This document shows positions 62,671 to 64,000 of a stretch of 64,000 nucleotides of DNA, in pieces (the first letter of the stretch is position 1; every line of letters begins with the position of its first letter). Source of the DNA: Oopsacas minuta (lineage: Eukaryota > Porifera > Hexactinellida > Lyssacinosida > Leucopsacidae); NCBI GenBank assembly GCA_024704765.1, contig JAKMXF010000354.1, positions 558,690 through 622,689 on the forward strand. The letters run 5' to 3'. The notes under the pieces are model-generated. The model worked only from the letters and a program-made list of their open reading frames with translations. It was not told the origin of the DNA and ran no database searches. The position numbers were made by a program, and so were the translations under genes.

Positions 62671-64000
62671 ATGGTTTTCGAGTATGCTTGCTTTTTGGTC
62701 TTGTTTTTACAACCAGCACTCACAACTATACCATTTGATCCTTATGAAGATAAATCCCTATTCTCTATATCCTGGATACATCCTAATGATGTATCTGATA
62801 TGGTATCACTTCTCTCGTCTCGTTACGAGCGATTGGAGATGAGAACAAGTGCTAATGAGGCGTATACTTGTTACATTCCCTTATCCCCCTACACTCCAGA
62901 AGAGGAAGGGCTAGAACAGTCTAGAGAAGACAGTATTTATTTCTCAGAAATACTCCAGCCCTTCTTCTTGACAGAGAGATGTCACTACCGAGTTGAAGGC
63001 TACTGGACATATGAAATTTGTCATAATAAGCATTTGAGTCAATATCATAAAGATGAGACCAAGGGTGAGAAATTGGGTGCTGTTTCATCTGATTACTTCC
63101 TCGGGTATTTTGACACACCCCCTGACCATTTCAACATTATTCCTCTACCTCGTATATCCTTTAACGGTCTATCCCTCCCCTACTATGAAGTTCTGTTAGG
63201 TAGGGGGTCATCCTGTGATTTGTTAGGTGGAAGAGCCCGTGAAGCGTCTGTCAAATATATTTGTAATCCAAATGGTGAACACAATGAATTCCTGCAGATA
63301 GAAGAGATCAGTACTTGTTTCTATTCAATTATATTTGGTACTAGTTTCCTATGTAGATTAGATGTATTCAACACAAATCAGTTAATATCTGAGGAGATAC
63401 AGTGTATTGCAGAGATAGAAACAGCTGGTATAGGTGAGCCTATATCAGCTACAGCTGTTAAACAGGAGAGTATTCAATATGAAGGATTTTCCGCCAGGAA
63501 GAGACCCGTTGAAATGGAATACTCTGATGGAATTCCTTTCAAACAAACGAAGAGATTAAAGGTTGATAATATGGCAGAACGGTTCCTAGCTGGGGAGATA
63601 TGTTTACAAGGGGGGACTTCAGGCTGGTGGAAGTATGAGTTCTGTTACAAAGACTATGTTAGACAGTTTCATGAAGACAAAACAACTTCACAAGAGATTG
63701 TTCTGGGAATTTGGGATGAGAAGGCACATATAAAATGGTTTGAAGAGAACGAATCCTCCAGTAAGTTAGTGTCTCAAAGCACAGTACTACACTACTATAT
63801 TGGTGGAGAGATGTGTCAGGCAACTGGAAAAGCACGCGCTGTTGTTGTTAAAATGAAATGTTTGTTGTCCGGCAGTATGGAACAGGTTGCATTATATCTG
63901 GAAGAGCCTAGAGTATGTGAATATCAGCTGACTGTAGAGTCTAATTTGTTCTGTGATATGATAAGAAACATTGGAGATTATGGTTTGTTTCAATACAAAA
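62671..64000 (+). CDS. ERLEC1: ERLEC1, ER lectin with two MRH domains (3' end cut by window)
   Basis: An open single-exon frame of at least 443 codons running off the window. A signal peptide (about 1-20) is followed by two PRKCSH/MRH lectin domains: the first with YRVEGYWTYEICHNKHLSQYH, the second with GWWKYEFCYKDYVRQFHED, WDEKAHIKWFEE and YIGGEMC. The linker contains a basic KRPVE ... KQTKRLKVD stretch. The paired order and CxY ... YWTYE / WWKYEFC motifs match human ERLEC1 (XTP3-B). ERLEC1 binds trimmed N-glycans on misfolded glycoproteins and passes them to the SEL1L-HRD1 ERAD complex. The visible part reaches close to the expected C-terminus. Confidence 0.93.
   Translation, partial: MVFEYACFLVLFLQPALTTIPFDPYEDKSLFSISWIHPNDVSDMVSLLSSRYERLEMRTSANEAYTCYIPLSPYTPEEEGLEQSREDSIYFSEILQPFFLTERCHYRVEGYWTYEICHNKHLSQYHKDETKGEKLGAVSSDYFLGYFDTPPDHFNIIPLPRISFNGLSLPYYEVLLGRGSSCDLLGGRAREASVKYICNPNGEHNEFLQIEEISTCFYSIIFGTSFLCRLDVFNTNQLISEEIQCIAEIETAGIGEPISATAVKQESIQYEGFSARKRPVEMEYSDGIPFKQTKRLKVDNMAERFLAGEICLQGGTSGWWKYEFCYKDYVRQFHEDKTTSQEIVLGIWDEKAHIKWFEENESSSKLVSQSTVLHYYIGGEMCQATGKARAVVVKMKCLLSGSMEQVALYLEEPRVCEYQLTVESNLFCDMIRNIGDYGLFQYK

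Overview
The window is animal nuclear DNA. It is AT-rich, compact and intron-poor, and carries animal-type genes: SKAP-type adaptor, AHI1, SMARCE1, TRRAP, a hemicentin-like matrix protein, the piRNA trimmer PNLDC1 and small-Maf-like bZIPs. Introns I could place are few and mostly tiny (56-228 bp); TRRAP (11.4 kb) and the hemicentin-like gene (4.1 kb) are uninterrupted. This suggests an early-branching animal with a small genome; a glass sponge (Hexactinellida) is my best guess, as inference only. AHI1 implies cilia. I see no rRNA, tRNA, CRISPR or viral genes.

Layout. 0-2.4 kb: 3' end of a divergent alpha-tubulin, then a repeat-rich gap with a 10-bp minisatellite and a dispersed element. 2.4-14.6 kb: same-strand run SKAP, AHI1, STX16, a cytochrome-b5 fatty acid desaturase, ribokinase and two tandem acid lipases that look homogenised by gene conversion. 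14.6-20.2 kb: gene desert with one small bZIP gene (minus strand), a TA-flanked MITE and a second copy of the dispersed element. 20.2-41.8 kb: same-strand run SMARCE1, an unrecognised membrane-protein frame, adenosine deaminase, NOP58, PNLDC1 (with an antisense four-TM gene inside its 1.8-kb intron), TRRAP and HDDC2. 42-46 kb: hemicentin-like gene (minus). 46.6-56 kb: ELP5, the small SPT subunit and a second bZIP paralogue among deserts with pogo-like inverted-repeat remnants. 56-64 kb: same-strand run PELO, RagA, an NHL protein, cathepsin L, a second NHL-like protein and ERLEC1 (cut by the window end).

Most genes are housekeeping: chromatin (TRRAP, SMARCE1), RNA and ribosome work (NOP58, PELO, ELP5, PNLDC1), nutrient and lysosome biology (RagA, acid lipases, cathepsin L), lipid synthesis (desaturase, SPT subunit), nucleotide metabolism (ADA, HDDC2, RBKS), trafficking and ER quality control (STX16, ERLEC1). 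The most noteworthy signals are the strand bias (23 of 27 genes on plus), acceptor-like TTAG just before many start codons, a bZIP pair lacking the invariant basic-region Asn, the lipase conversion mosaic and the gene nested in PNLDC1.
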